From DATDAW01 sp036525185 (lineage in GTDB: Bacteria; Verrucomicrobiota; Verrucomicrobiia; Chthoniobacterales; DASVRZ01): DNA of 64,000 nt. The stretch's first letter is position 1, and the number at the start of each line of letters is the position of its first letter. A model generated the notes under the pieces. It did no database searches. It saw only the letters and a list, made by a program, of their open reading frames with translations, and was not told the DNA's origin. Below are positions 8,022-16,599 of the stretch, one piece after another. The stretch is taken from the NCBI GenBank assembly GCA_036525185.1, contig DATDAW010000041.1:1-64000 (forward strand), given 5' to 3'. The position numbers and the translations under genes are program-made.

Positions 8022-10988
8022 TTTAATAGCAATTATCGTAAAACACCATTCATCCTGGCTATCATTATTTTCTTACTTGCCGGCATGTCGGCAAGCTCGG
8101 TGTCCGCGCAAGGCGTTGGCCCGTATGGCGAGACCATGTATCTTCGCGGCGAGATGAATGGCTGGGGCTTGGCAAACCCCTTCCAATACGTGGGCACGAA
8201 CAATCAGGGATTGCACGTCTACGAGGAGACCGTCGACCTGGCAATTGGGTACCTTGCCTTCAAGATTGCCAACGAGGGTTGGAATCTCAATTTCGCTGCC
8301 GACGGCCAGCAGCGCACCGAGATTCCTCTAAACCAGACAACGGTGTTGGAGGACGCTCAAGGTGGCAATAATGAGAATATCGTACCAGTGGGAGAACTTA
8401 GTGGTTACAAATTCACCTTGTTCGTCGACGCTGCCAATCTGGGGCATCCCACGCTATTGATCGAAACCGCCCCTCTTCAAGGGCCACCACCAGAGCCGCT
8501 GCCGGAGAACCCCGATGATAGCCTGTCTTGGCGTGATGAGACCGCGGCGCTTACGGTCGATAACGTAAATGCGGAAAACCGCACTTACTCACTTCACACC
8601 ACCGTCGCGCTACGTGACAATGAGCCGCCGACGCGCAAACGCGTTTATGCCGAGCAACCCGGTCAAATGACGCTGCGCTCGGGTAGCCTTCTCTTTGATT
8701 CCTTGTTTGCCCTCGCGATTGAAGAATCCCGCCAGCTCAGTGTCGACGCCATTACCGATGGTAGCTTTAACAATAATCAACCCGTGGACTTAAAAGGTTT
8801 CGAGACGGGCGCCAAGTGGCATTATGTATGGACGCGGGATACGGCCTATGCGACCGACCTGGCGATGGGTCTCCTGGACCCGGAACGGGCCATGAATTCC
8901 CTCCTGTTCAAGCTCTCCGAGCGCAGGGTGAATCCCGCCCCCGGTGGGCCGGTGCAGGCCGGTCCTGAAATCGTGCAGGACACCGGTTCCGGTGGCAGTT
9001 GGCCGATCAGCACCGATCGCGTCACCTGGGCGCAGGGTGCGTGGAAAGTGCTCCAGTATTTGCATGGAAACGAGCGGCAGAGTTTTCGAGATCAAGCTTA
9101 CGATGCGATCGTGACGACCATCGAAAATGACCGGAAGGCGATCTATGATCCAAGCGATGGGTTGTATCGGGGCGAGCAATCGTACCTGGATTGGCGGGAA
9201 CAGACCTATCCCCGCTGGATGGCCTCCGAGGTTGTGCATATCGGAATGTCAAAGGCGCTCTCCACTAACATCGCCCATTCCGCGATCCTGAATATCGCCT
9301 CCGCCTTGGCGGGAGAAAAAGGTGATAGCATAGCCCGTAGTAAATACGGAGAGTGGGCAAAAAAGCTAAGAAAAGACATTGACCGGGCTTTTTGGCTAAA
9401 AGAAGTCGGGCTCTACAGCACCATGAAAACCACTGAATTGGATCCTGTTGCCGTGGAAAAATACGATTTTCTCGGTGAATCCCTGGCCATTCTGCAAGGT
9501 ATTGCAAATCCTGCCAAAACGGCCTCCATCATGGAGAATTATCCTCACAGCGAAGCCGGTCCGCCTGTCATCTGGCCGCAATTGCCGAAGATTCCAATCT
9601 ACCACAATCGCGCAATCTGGCCCTTTGTTACCGCCTACTCGTTGCGTGCCGCCAAGGTCGCAAAGAACGACGCGGTGGTGGATCATAACGTGACGTCGTT
9701 GCTGCGAGAGGCAGCGCTAAATCTTTCCAATATGGAGAATTTTGAGTTTTTGTCGGGGCAACATACTTTTTTGGACGGGCCCTATACCGGCCCCGTCATC
9801 AACTCCCAGCGCCAGCTTTGGTCGGTGGCGGGTTACATGTCCATGGTTTTGGATACCCTCTTCGGTCTGGAATCCACTCAGGAGGCTATCCGCTTCCAGC
9901 CCTTTATCACGCGCCACCTGCGCAACACCCTGTTCGCTAACGCCGATACGCTGACCCTGAAGCGTTTTCCGTATAAAGGCAAGACTCTCACCGTTGAGAT
10001 CAAGCTGCCAGCTTCCGATGGCCAGGACGGCGGTTACTACAAGTTCGCCAGCGCGGTGCTCAACGGGCGCAGTATCTGGGACTCATGGATGAGGGAACGC
10101 GACCTGCTTGACGTAGAAAATCGTCTGGTGATTCAGCTGACTCATCAAAACGCTCCGCATAGGCTAGTGAATGTCGTGCGTGTGGCTGATTACAAAAATC
10201 TGACGGAGGATGAAATCAGATCAATCTGGGCGCCGCACGAGCCTGATATTGTTTCCATCACGAAAACTCAAGACGGCAGACTCAAACTCACGCTGGATAG
10301 CAACGGCGAGCAGGATGTCGTGTTTAACATCTACCGCAACGGTGAACTCTATGCCTCCGGGGTGACTACAACGGAGTGGATAGATCCGGATTCCGGTGCC
10401 GTAAAGATGCCTGGAAAGATTCAGCGCTTCACGCCGGATAACGGCCTATTCAGCAACGTCGGCGCTCCCGTCTATGAGCATGGTCGCTGGCACTATGCGT
10501 TGTGGGGAAATCCGACAGACGAGCTTGTGACGAGCCGTTTCCGGGCTCATCAATCAGGCAAGCACTATATCCAGATCGTATATGGAAATGCGTACAACAG
10601 TATCAACACCGGGATTACGGCGGCGAACAAGTGGGTTGAGATCAGGGATAAGGCTTCCGGAGCCATCGTCGGTCAAGGGGTGGTCACGATGCCCCACCGA
10701 ACTAATTGGGGCGATTGGGGTGATTCCAGTCTTCTGCCAGTCTCGATGCAGGCGGGGCGGGAATACACCGTGACGATTAAAGACTTTTACAACATGTCTT
10801 ACTTCGAGCACTTCTCCATTTATACCGGCGGGGCAGGTGGCAGCCAGGGCCCTGTTAACAATGCGAATATTGCCGAGGTCAAAATCCTGCCGATCCAAAA
10901 GATGGTCTGGTACTCGGTTGAATCGGAATTTATCGACTCGGGTAATACGTCTCACCATAGTCCGCCAAAATTGCACACGGGTTTTTAG
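7917..10988 (+). CDS. Secreted six-hairpin glycosidase with N-terminal starch-binding-like domain
   Basis: About 1023 residues from the ATG shared by both leader copies; upstream in-frame ATGs (7827, 7860) fall in non-coding-like repeat. An unusually long basic N-region (about 43 residues) precedes the hydrophobic signal core (about 44-62) and a cleavage site near SVSAQG. Next come a starch-binding-like beta domain (about 70-175, MYLRGEMNGWGL), a Pro-rich linker, then an (alpha/alpha)6 catalytic region (about 185-760) with WHYVWTRDTAYATDLAMG and GGSWPISTDRVTWAQGAW, and a C-terminal beta domain (about 870-1010). The fold resembles glucoamylase or debranching-type enzymes of clan GH-L/GH-G, but the GH family cannot be fixed by eye. 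The neighbouring GH15 gene suggests an alpha-glucan substrate. Confidence 0.75.
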   Translation: MTSTQRPRIAAHAPLVASTGAVSVTRNKHKTQANCFNSNYRKTPFILAIIIFLLAGMSASSVSAQGVGPYGETMYLRGEMNGWGLANPFQYVGTNNQGLHVYEETVDLAIGYLAFKIANEGWNLNFAADGQQRTEIPLNQTTVLEDAQGGNNENIVPVGELSGYKFTLFVDAANLGHPTLLIETAPLQGPPPEPLPENPDDSLSWRDETAALTVDNVNAENRTYSLHTTVALRDNEPPTRKRVYAEQPGQMTLRSGSLLFDSLFALAIEESRQLSVDAITDGSFNNNQPVDLKGFETGAKWHYVWTRDTAYATDLAMGLLDPERAMNSLLFKLSERRVNPAPGGPVQAGPEIVQDTGSGGSWPISTDRVTWAQGAWKVLQYLHGNERQSFRDQAYDAIVTTIENDRKAIYDPSDGLYRGEQSYLDWREQTYPRWMASEVVHIGMSKALSTNIAHSAILNIASALAGEKGDSIARSKYGEWAKKLRKDIDRAFWLKEVGLYSTMKTTELDPVAVEKYDFLGESLAILQGIANPAKTASIMENYPHSEAGPPVIWPQLPKIPIYHNRAIWPFVTAYSLRAAKVAKNDAVVDHNVTSLLREAALNLSNMENFEFLSGQHTFLDGPYTGPVINSQRQLWSVAGYMSMVLDTLFGLESTQEAIRFQPFITRHLRNTLFANADTLTLKRFPYKGKTLTVEIKLPASDGQDGGYYKFASAVLNGRSIWDSWMRERDLLDVENRLVIQLTHQNAPHRLVNVVRVADYKNLTEDEIRSIWAPHEPDIVSITKTQDGRLKLTLDSNGEQDVVFNIYRNGELYASGVTTTEWIDPDSGAVKMPGKIQRFTPDNGLFSNVGAPVYEHGRWHYALWGNPTDELVTSRFRAHQSGKHYIQIVYGNAYNSINTGITAANKWVEIRDKASGAIVGQGVVTMPHRTNWGDWGDSSLLPVSMQAGREYTVTIKDFYNMSYFEHFSIYTGGAGGSQGPVNNANIAEVKILPIQKMVWYSVESEFIDSGNTSHHSPPKLHTGF

Positions 10989-11063
10989 GTGATGTATTGT
11001 CATTGCCCACAAGGACGTTCTGCAGGCTGAAGGCGATCATCAGATCCGCACGAAGACAGGAAC

Positions 11064-11115
11064 GTTTCATCGAGCCGCCCTACCGAAAAGCATTGGTAGG
11101 GCGGTTTCGATGATA
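11064..11115. repeat. Dispersed palindromic (REP-like) element, copy 1
   Basis: A long inverted repeat: the arm at 11064-11084 (TTTCATCGAGCCGCCCTACC core) pairs with the arm at 11095-11115 around a 10-base loop. Related copies are at 23413-23447 and 25949-26008. It follows the first glycosidase gene by about 75 bp and has no terminal T-run, so a mobile or structural repeat is more likely than an intrinsic terminator. The rest of 10989-11312 holds no gene. Confidence 0.7.
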
Positions 11116-11168
11116 CCGTCGGCGAACGGCATTCACGGCGGCTCCAACTACATCCTGCATACCGGCGC

Positions 11169-11240
11169 TCATTTTATCCAATTTGTTACGCGCTCGGCCG
11201 TTGCGGCAGCTGGGAAAAACAGCTATAAAGAGCGGTCCGC
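11169..11240 (+). promoter_or_regulatory. Degenerate, orphan copy of the operator/leader
   Basis: Reads TTTTATCCAATTTGTTACG, retaining the second half-site but missing about 10 bp that include most of the first. The sequence after it (GGGAAAAACAGC, then ATAAAGAGCGG) closely matches the leader of xylF at about 15437-15464. No intact gene follows; only integron relics do. It looks like the promoter region of a lost member of the same regulon. Confidence 0.45.
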
Positions 11241-11312
11241 AAGCCAGAAAATCTCAAATCACAGAAAACCGCATAATCGTCTCGCGTCGCGCTAGCGGCG
11301 AAATCCAGGCTT

Positions 11313-11366
11313 GTTTAACACGGATTGCATTCGGGCCATCGCGGAATGAATGCTTCAACGTTAGGC
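11313..11366. other. attC-like integron recombination site
   Basis: A 54-bp imperfect palindrome bounded by GTTTAAC (11313-11319, fits RYYYAAC) and GTTAGGC (11360-11366, fits GTTRRRY), the core-site consensus of integron attC sites. Five of seven bases of the outer boxes pair. An inner inverted repeat GCATTC/GAATGC provides the second stem. The length is at the short end for attC. It sits 9 bp beyond the stop of a hicA relic and near an integrase relic, the expected place for a cassette site. Orientation is ambiguous because both boxes fit either way. Confidence 0.45.
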
Positions 11367-11375
11367 GTTTCCTGT

Positions 11376-11590
11376 TCAGAGAGCAGAGATGAACGCATCC
11401 ACAGAACACCCGCTTGCCGAAGCACGCCCCGCGAGTGTGCCAATCTTGATCCCGCGATGATGGGAACCACGCAGTCGGATGAGCCGCGCCGCATGACGAT
11501 ATGGCTGCCACGCTGGCGCGTGATCTCGAAACCGAGCCGCTGCAACGCGTGCACCGCCTCAGAGCCGGAAACGCGAGGGAGCCTAGGCAC
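11376..11590 (-). pseudogene. hicA: hicA toxin relic (frameshifted)
   Basis: From a GTG at 11590 the reading VPRLPRVSGSEAVHALQRLGF, then RQRGSHIVMRR, VVPI and VLRQAGV, matches the HicA/YcfA mRNA-interferase fold, including the catalytic His in GSH. After VLRQAGV one base is missing. Restoring it gives SVDAFISAL and a stop at 11376-11378, the normal HicA end. A short gap also seems present before VLRQAGV. No hicB partner is visible on either side. The gene reads leftward, away from the adjacent integrase fragment, and ends beside the attC-like site, as a cassette gene would. Confidence 0.7.
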
Positions 11591-11599
11591 GGACCCCGA

Positions 11600-11893
11600 C
11601 TTTTGTAGGGGACGGGGATGCGGCTGATGGAATGCGGGCGGCTGCGTGTGAAGGATACGGTTTTGATCGCGGTTACATTTCTGGTGCGTGACGGGAAGGG
11701 AAGGAAGGCCGGTCGACGCCGTTACGATTGTCGGTGAGGGCGGAGTTGGAGGCGTATTTGCAACGAGTGCAATTGCTGCCATGGGCAGGATCGCGAGACG
11801 GGCGTACTGGCGTGGAAGTGCCGGATGCGCTTGATGAGAAATATCCCACCGCTGACCGCGAATGGGCCGTCTACGGCTCCTCTGGCTCAGCCT
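11600..11893 (+). pseudogene. intI: Integron integrase (IntI) fragment, decayed
   Basis: Fragments of the C-terminal half of an integron-type tyrosine recombinase can be read across frames. LL-stop-GTGMRLMEC then RLRVKD (the block with the first catalytic Arg, with Tyr replaced by a stop) is followed after a shift by GFDRGYI, VRDGKGRK, then AELEAYLQRVQLL and VEVPDALDEKYPTADREW. The last segment corresponds to the additional domain typical of IntI (PDALxRKYPxAxxxW), which separates it from ordinary XerC/D. At least three frameshifts and one stop are present. The N-terminal half is gone (hicA abuts it), and the HTLRH...tyrosine end was not found convincingly. Confidence 0.7.
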
Positions 11894-11931
11894 TCTGAAG
11901 AGGTGAATTGACGCGTTCAGGTGCCGCGGCA

Positions 11932-12180
11932 CTCATTTGTCCCAGTTATATCCAATTTGTTACAGGTTTGGCCGTTGTGATGACATGGAGACTGGGGCGA
12001 TACGAATTGTCGACAAAACGAACCCGTCGCGTTCTTTGGCGCGGCGGAAGTCTCCACTGCTACCCCAAACCCTATGACATACACACAACGTCCTCGTATT
12101 GCGGCGCATGCGCCGCTCCCTGCATCCACTGGTGCAGTCTCCGTCACACGGAATAAACACTCGAAACGCATGCGAACTGC
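11932..12180 (+). repeat. Duplicated leader, copy 2
   Basis: The partner of 7774-8021, placed identically before the GH15 gene. The first hairpin GCGGCGCATGCGCCGC lies at 12101-12116 and the other two are also kept. The three differences from copy 1 after the ATG at 12074 would all change amino acids (Ser/Tyr, Val/Pro), with no silent differences, so DNA or RNA structure, or recent copying, explains the conservation better than protein selection. Confidence 0.85.
11935..11965 (+). promoter_or_regulatory. Candidate AraC-type operator, copy 2
   Basis: ATTTGTCCCAG at 11935-11945 and ATTTGTTACAG at 11955-11965, with the same 20-bp period as copies 1 and 3. It lies 139 bp before the ATG shared by the two leaders, against 140 bp in copy 1. 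Confidence 0.5.
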
Positions 12181-15100
12181 ATGCCTCACAGGCGCCGCTG
12201 CGCTGTTTTGCGCGTGGACCGCGCCAGCCGTTCAGGCCGGAGATGGCGTGGCTCCTGGAGCTCCGGGCGCGTCTGCCAACTGGACGACCGGCAACAAACA
12301 GGGCCTTGGCACGGCGGTGAGCCGCGACTCCAAGGTCTGGTACACGCTTTCCGGAGGCGCCCTGAGCGAAGTTTACTTCCCGAGCGGCGACAAGGCGAAC
12401 GTGCGTTCGCTCGAGTTCGCCGTTACAGATGGCACTTCTTTCGTGGATCGTGAGAGTGAGAATACCACCCATAAGGTCGAGCTCGTTGACGACAGTGCGC
12501 TCATTTATCGACAGATCAACACGGCCAAATCGGGACGTTACCAGATTACCAAGACGTATATCACTGACGTGAAGCGGGCGACCGTGCTAATGCAGGTTTC
12601 CTTTAAGCCGCTTATACCAGGAAACTACCGGTTGTTTGCGCTCTACGACCCGGCGATTGGTAATTCCTCACTCCATGATACTGCATCGCGGAGCGGAAAT
12701 GGGAGTAACGTCGCGCTCCTCGCGAGCGACGGTTCTGCGGCCAGCGCGCTGGTTTCCGCGAGCGGCTTCGTGCGCACGTCAAGCGGCTTCGTCGGAACGA
12801 GCGACGGCTGGACCGATTTGGTGGCCGATCACCGGTTGGACTGGAATTACGACACGGCGCCGGATGGCAACGTGCTGCAAGTCGGCGAATTACCGCTCGA
12901 AACCAAGGCCGGACGCGAGACGTCGTTCACGCTGGCGCTCGCTTTTGGGAATTCGGCGGCCAACGCGGAGCTGACCGCTCGGGCCAGCCTCAGGCTGCCT
13001 TTTGTCGCGCATGCTGCCGCGTACGCGCTCGGATGGCATGCCTACCTGCGCTCGCTGAACCCGCCGCCGAGCCTTCCGTCTCGACTTTTGCGCACGCAAT
13101 ACAACGTGTCGGTAATGACGGTCAAAGCGCATGAAGACAAGACCTACCCCGGCGCTTTTCTCGCTTCGCTCACGCTCCCGTGGGGTTTCGACGCGAACGC
13201 CGATGAAGGCGGCGGCGGTTACCATTACGTCTGGGCGCGGGATATGTATCAGCAGGTAACTGCGATGCTGGCAGCCGGCGACCGGGTGACGGCGGATCGC
13301 GCGGTGACGTGGTTGTTCACGCGACAGCAATCAGCCGACGGCACGTTCCCGCAGACGTCGACGGTCGACGGGACAGCGCAGACGTTTGGCATCCAGCTTG
13401 ACCAGACGGCGTTCCCGCTGATCCTGGCCTGGACACTCGGACGCACGGACAACGCGACGTGGGAGGGCGTGCGCAAGGCAGCCGATGCCCTTGTTTCGAG
13501 AGGCCCAACCACGCCGCAGGAGCGCTGGGAGGAAACGGGGGGTTATTCCAACTCGACCATTCCCGCGGAAATCGCCGGTCTTGTGACGGCGGCGGATCTC
13601 GCCCGCCAACGCGGCGACAGCGCCCGCGCTGGGCTGTGGCTGGGCGTTGCGGACGAGTGGCAGCGCAGTATCGAGAAGTGGTTGTTCACCACCAACGGTC
13701 CCTACGGCGACGGTCGCTACTACGTGCGCATCGACGACAACGGCGACCCCAACGACGGATCGGAACGTGATTCTGGCAACGCCTCGGGCGTGCACAAGGA
13801 CAATATGGTCGTCGACGGCGGTTTTTTGGAACTCATCCGGCTCGGCGTGAAGGCGCCGAACGATCCTTACGTTGCGGAATCGCTGCCGGAGATGGACGCC
13901 TCAATCGCCACGGATACGCCCAGCGGGCGCGTCTGGCATCGTTACACGTTTGATGGTTATGGCGACAAAGCCGATGGTTCGGCCTGGGGAATCAATACTC
14001 CGGGAACCACCGGCCGCGCGTGGCCTCTGCTCGGCGGCGAGCGCGGCGAGTATGAGGTTGCCAACGGCCGCGACGGACTGCCTTACCTGCGCACCATGGC
14101 CAATACGGCGAACGACGGCTACATGATCCCCGAGCAGGTCTGGGATCAGCCGGAGCCCGCCCCGGCGCCCTACAATTACCAGCCCGGCAAGGCGACCGGT
14201 TCCGCCTCGCCGCTCGCCTGGGCAATGGCCCAATACGTCCGGCTCGCGCGAGCCATTGGCGCGGGTCGCCCGGTGGAGACGCCGGCGGTCGTGGCCCGGC
14301 GCTACGCGTCCGGCGTCCAACTCAGCGTGCCGGCGCTCGCCATTACCTCGCCGCTGGACGGCATCGTGGCCGATCAACCCGAGGTGATCGTGCAGGGAAC
14401 GACGGACGCGCAACGGGTCTACGTCGGAGTCGGCGGGACCGTCCAGACGGTTACACCCCAGAATGGAGCTTTCGAGGTCACCGTTCCGCTCGCGGAGATC
14501 AATAACAGGATCACCGTGGTCGCGGTCGCCGCGGATGGTGGCACCAGCATGCGTCAGGTTTCCGTGATCACGTTTGGCACGCGTCTCGGCGGGCTCACCG
14601 ATCCGGCCGGCGACGATAACGGGCCGGGTTCCTACGTGTATCCGACCAATTCCGCGTTCAACCCGGGAGCTTTCGACCTGACTGGCTTCGACGTTTATTC
14701 CCTAGGCGATGATGTCGTGTTCGTGGCGCGGATCGCGAGCGAAGTGCTCAATCCGTGGGGCGGCAACCAGATCTCAGTTCAGAGGCTCAACGTTTATCTC
14801 GGAGCCGGGGCTGGCGATTCCGTTCCGGCGCTCGCCGGCACGAATATGAACACAGCGACGCCCTGGAGCGTGGCGATCTCGGCTGATGGGTTCAACCTGG
14901 CCGGTGTTTTTGCGCCCGACGGAACCCAGGTGGCGGACGTGAGAATAACCGCCCTACCGCAAACCCGCCAGATCGCCCTCGCGGTTCCGCGTTCGGCGCT
15001 CGGAAGCCTGGATCCGGCCACGGCCAGCTACGGCGTCGCGATGCTGTGCCACGGCGGAGATGGCGAAGGAATCGGATTCGTTCGTCCGGTCTACAGCTTC

Positions 15101-15322
15101 GAATACTGGAATAACCCCCCGAGCGGAATGGGCTGGGTCAAGGAATACCGCTTTGGCGGTGGTGCAGGAGAGATTGACTTCGGCCTCGCGAGCAAGGACA
15201 CCGACACGCGCGATCCCAACGCGATCGATGTGATTGTCGGGCCAGGCCAGACACAGTCGAGCGTGCTCGACTGGCAGACGGCATCACCAGTTCCGCTACC
15301 GATGCTGCCTATCGGTCAGTGA
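12074..15322 (+). CDS. GH15 glucoamylase/glucodextranase-like secreted enzyme
   Basis: 1082 residues from the conserved ATG; an in-frame ATG at 12170 would start directly at an ideal signal peptide (MRTACLTGAAALFCAW, cut near VQAGD) and is a serious alternative. Domains in order: a glucodextranase-N-like super-beta-sandwich (about 60-300, VWYTLSGGALSEVYFPSGD); the GH15 (alpha/alpha)6 barrel (about 310-740) with YHYVWARDMYQQV and ERWEETGGYSNSTIPAE, which holds the probable general acid Glu; an Ig-like domain (about 755-840); and a glucodextranase-C/DOMON-like domain to the end. The family releases glucose from alpha-glucans such as starch or dextran. Its candidate operator is shared with the upstream glycosidase and the sugar transporter. 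Confidence 0.88.
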   Translation: MTYTQRPRIAAHAPLPASTGAVSVTRNKHSKRMRTACLTGAAALFCAWTAPAVQAGDGVAPGAPGASANWTTGNKQGLGTAVSRDSKVWYTLSGGALSEVYFPSGDKANVRSLEFAVTDGTSFVDRESENTTHKVELVDDSALIYRQINTAKSGRYQITKTYITDVKRATVLMQVSFKPLIPGNYRLFALYDPAIGNSSLHDTASRSGNGSNVALLASDGSAASALVSASGFVRTSSGFVGTSDGWTDLVADHRLDWNYDTAPDGNVLQVGELPLETKAGRETSFTLALAFGNSAANAELTARASLRLPFVAHAAAYALGWHAYLRSLNPPPSLPSRLLRTQYNVSVMTVKAHEDKTYPGAFLASLTLPWGFDANADEGGGGYHYVWARDMYQQVTAMLAAGDRVTADRAVTWLFTRQQSADGTFPQTSTVDGTAQTFGIQLDQTAFPLILAWTLGRTDNATWEGVRKAADALVSRGPTTPQERWEETGGYSNSTIPAEIAGLVTAADLARQRGDSARAGLWLGVADEWQRSIEKWLFTTNGPYGDGRYYVRIDDNGDPNDGSERDSGNASGVHKDNMVVDGGFLELIRLGVKAPNDPYVAESLPEMDASIATDTPSGRVWHRYTFDGYGDKADGSAWGINTPGTTGRAWPLLGGERGEYEVANGRDGLPYLRTMANTANDGYMIPEQVWDQPEPAPAPYNYQPGKATGSASPLAWAMAQYVRLARAIGAGRPVETPAVVARRYASGVQLSVPALAITSPLDGIVADQPEVIVQGTTDAQRVYVGVGGTVQTVTPQNGAFEVTVPLAEINNRITVVAVAADGGTSMRQVSVITFGTRLGGLTDPAGDDNGPGSYVYPTNSAFNPGAFDLTGFDVYSLGDDVVFVARIASEVLNPWGGNQISVQRLNVYLGAGAGDSVPALAGTNMNTATPWSVAISADGFNLAGVFAPDGTQVADVRITALPQTRQIALAVPRSALGSLDPATASYGVAMLCHGGDGEGIGFVRPVYSFEYWNNPPSGMGWVKEYRFGGGAGEIDFGLASKDTDTRDPNAIDVIVGPGQTQSSVLDWQTASPVPLPMLPIGQ

Positions 15323-15389
15323 GGAACCAGCGGCAGCCAGCAGTCAGCGCTGATGCTGGCTGCCGCACTAACCCGGGATGCCGACGCTT

Positions 15390-15420
15390 ATTTGTCCCAG
15401 TTTTATCCAATTTGTCACAG
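15390..15420 (+). promoter_or_regulatory. Candidate AraC-type operator, copy 3 (xylF)
   Basis: ATTTGTCCCAG at 15390-15400 and ATTTGTCACAG at 15410-15420, again 20 bp apart. It lies about 140 bp before the xylF start. The leader after it differs from copies 1 and 2 (no triple-hairpin block) but matches the orphan copy near 11169, including GATAAAGAGCGG, which may contain the -10 element. Confidence 0.5.
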
Positions 15421-15558
15421 GTTCAGCGATTGCGGCTGCAGGGGAAAACAGCCGATAAAGAGCGGCCATAAAACCAACTGCCCGCTGATCTCGTTCGCGC
15501 GGAAATTCCCCAGAACAAACCTTCATCTCCCAGCACAACTAGACTCCACCCAACAAAC

Positions 15559-16572
15559 ATGAAAGATACCCATCGTTCCCTCACTGCAGCCGTCGCCTTA
15601 TTGCTAACACTTACCGGTTTCGCCTCTGCGTCGCCGGATAAACCCGTCATCGGTTTATCACTAGACACCTTGAAGGAGGAGCGCTGGCAGAAAGATCGCG
15701 ACATCATCGTCGAGGAAGCCAAAAAACTTGGCGCCGAAGTTGTTGTTCAGTCAGCAAACTCCGACGACATCCGCCAGGTGCGCGATATCGAGTCGCTCAT
15801 CACGCGCGGCGTCGATGTTATTGTGGTTGTGCCCCACAACGGCGACGCGCTCGCCCGCGCCGTTAAATCCGCCAATGAAGCAAAAATTCCCGTCATCGCC
15901 TACGACCGCCTGATCCTTAACTCCGACATCGCCTACTACCTGACTTTCGACAACGTCAAGGTCGGTGAGGCCGAGGCGTCCTACGTGGTGGAACGCCTCC
16001 CCAAGGATCGCCCGGCCCGCGTCGTGCGCATTTTCGGCGCGCCGACCGACAACAACGCCAAGCTCGTCAAACAAGGCCAGGACAACGTTCTCGCGGCCGG
16101 GATCAAAGACAAAAAGATCGACATCGTCTTTGAGGACTGGGCGTTGGAGTGGAAACCGGAGAACGCCAAGAAAATCATGAACGCCGCCATCACGCGGGCG
16201 GGCAAAGATATCGACGCCGTTATTGCCAGCAATGACGGCACCGCCGGCGGTGCCATTCAAGCCCTGCTGGAAGAAGGCATTGCCGGCAAAGTCATGGTCG
16301 TCGGCCAGGACGCCGAGCTTGCTGCCTGCCAGCGCATCGTCCGCGGCACCCAGGCAATGACGGTTTACAAACCTTTGAAGAGCCTCGCAGTCCTCGCTAC
16401 CAAGGTGGCTGTCGATCTCGCCAAAGGCGTCAAACCCAACGCCAGCGAGGAACTGGACAATGGATTTAAGAAGGTCCCGTCGATTTTCGAGAAAGTGATT
16501 CCCGTGGATAAAGACAACCTTCAATCCACGGTTGTCGCCGACGGTTTCCACGCCGCCGCTGCCCTCAAGTAA
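15559..16572 (+). CDS. xylF: XylF-type sugar ABC transporter substrate-binding protein
   Basis: A 337-residue periplasmic protein with a signal peptide (cut near ASA-S). It belongs to the periplasmic-binding-protein I family: KPVIGLSLDTLKEERWQKDRDI, VQSANSDDIRQVRDIESLI, PVIAYDRLI and AVIASNDGTAGGAIQAL are the usual landmarks of D-xylose-binding XylF. The first gene of a xylFGH operon (27 bp to xylG). In the family it delivers D-xylose to XylGH, but specificity for xylose over another monosaccharide is inferred from similarity; adjacent alpha-glucan-type glycosidases would allow glucose as a ligand. Confidence 0.88.
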   Translation: MKDTHRSLTAAVALLLTLTGFASASPDKPVIGLSLDTLKEERWQKDRDIIVEEAKKLGAEVVVQSANSDDIRQVRDIESLITRGVDVIVVVPHNGDALARAVKSANEAKIPVIAYDRLILNSDIAYYLTFDNVKVGEAEASYVVERLPKDRPARVVRIFGAPTDNNAKLVKQGQDNVLAAGIKDKKIDIVFEDWALEWKPENAKKIMNAAITRAGKDIDAVIASNDGTAGGAIQALLEEGIAGKVMVVGQDAELAACQRIVRGTQAMTVYKPLKSLAVLATKVAVDLAKGVKPNASEELDNGFKKVPSIFEKVIPVDKDNLQSTVVADGFHAAAALK

Positions 16573-16599
16573 TCCCTTCAATCCGCTAGAAGCATTGTC

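Noticed and set aside
11918..11945. Continuation of the intI relic into an RHSF motif overlapping operator copy 2
   Set aside because: The reading PRHSFV resembles the LRHSFA block of tyrosine recombinases, but the same bases are part of the operator motif, which also occurs elsewhere without any integrase, so the match is probably chance.
12074..12163. Interpretation of the triple-hairpin leader as an attC site
   Set aside because: No GTTRRRY / RYYYAAC pair bounds the element in either strand, and it lies upstream of a gene, not behind one.
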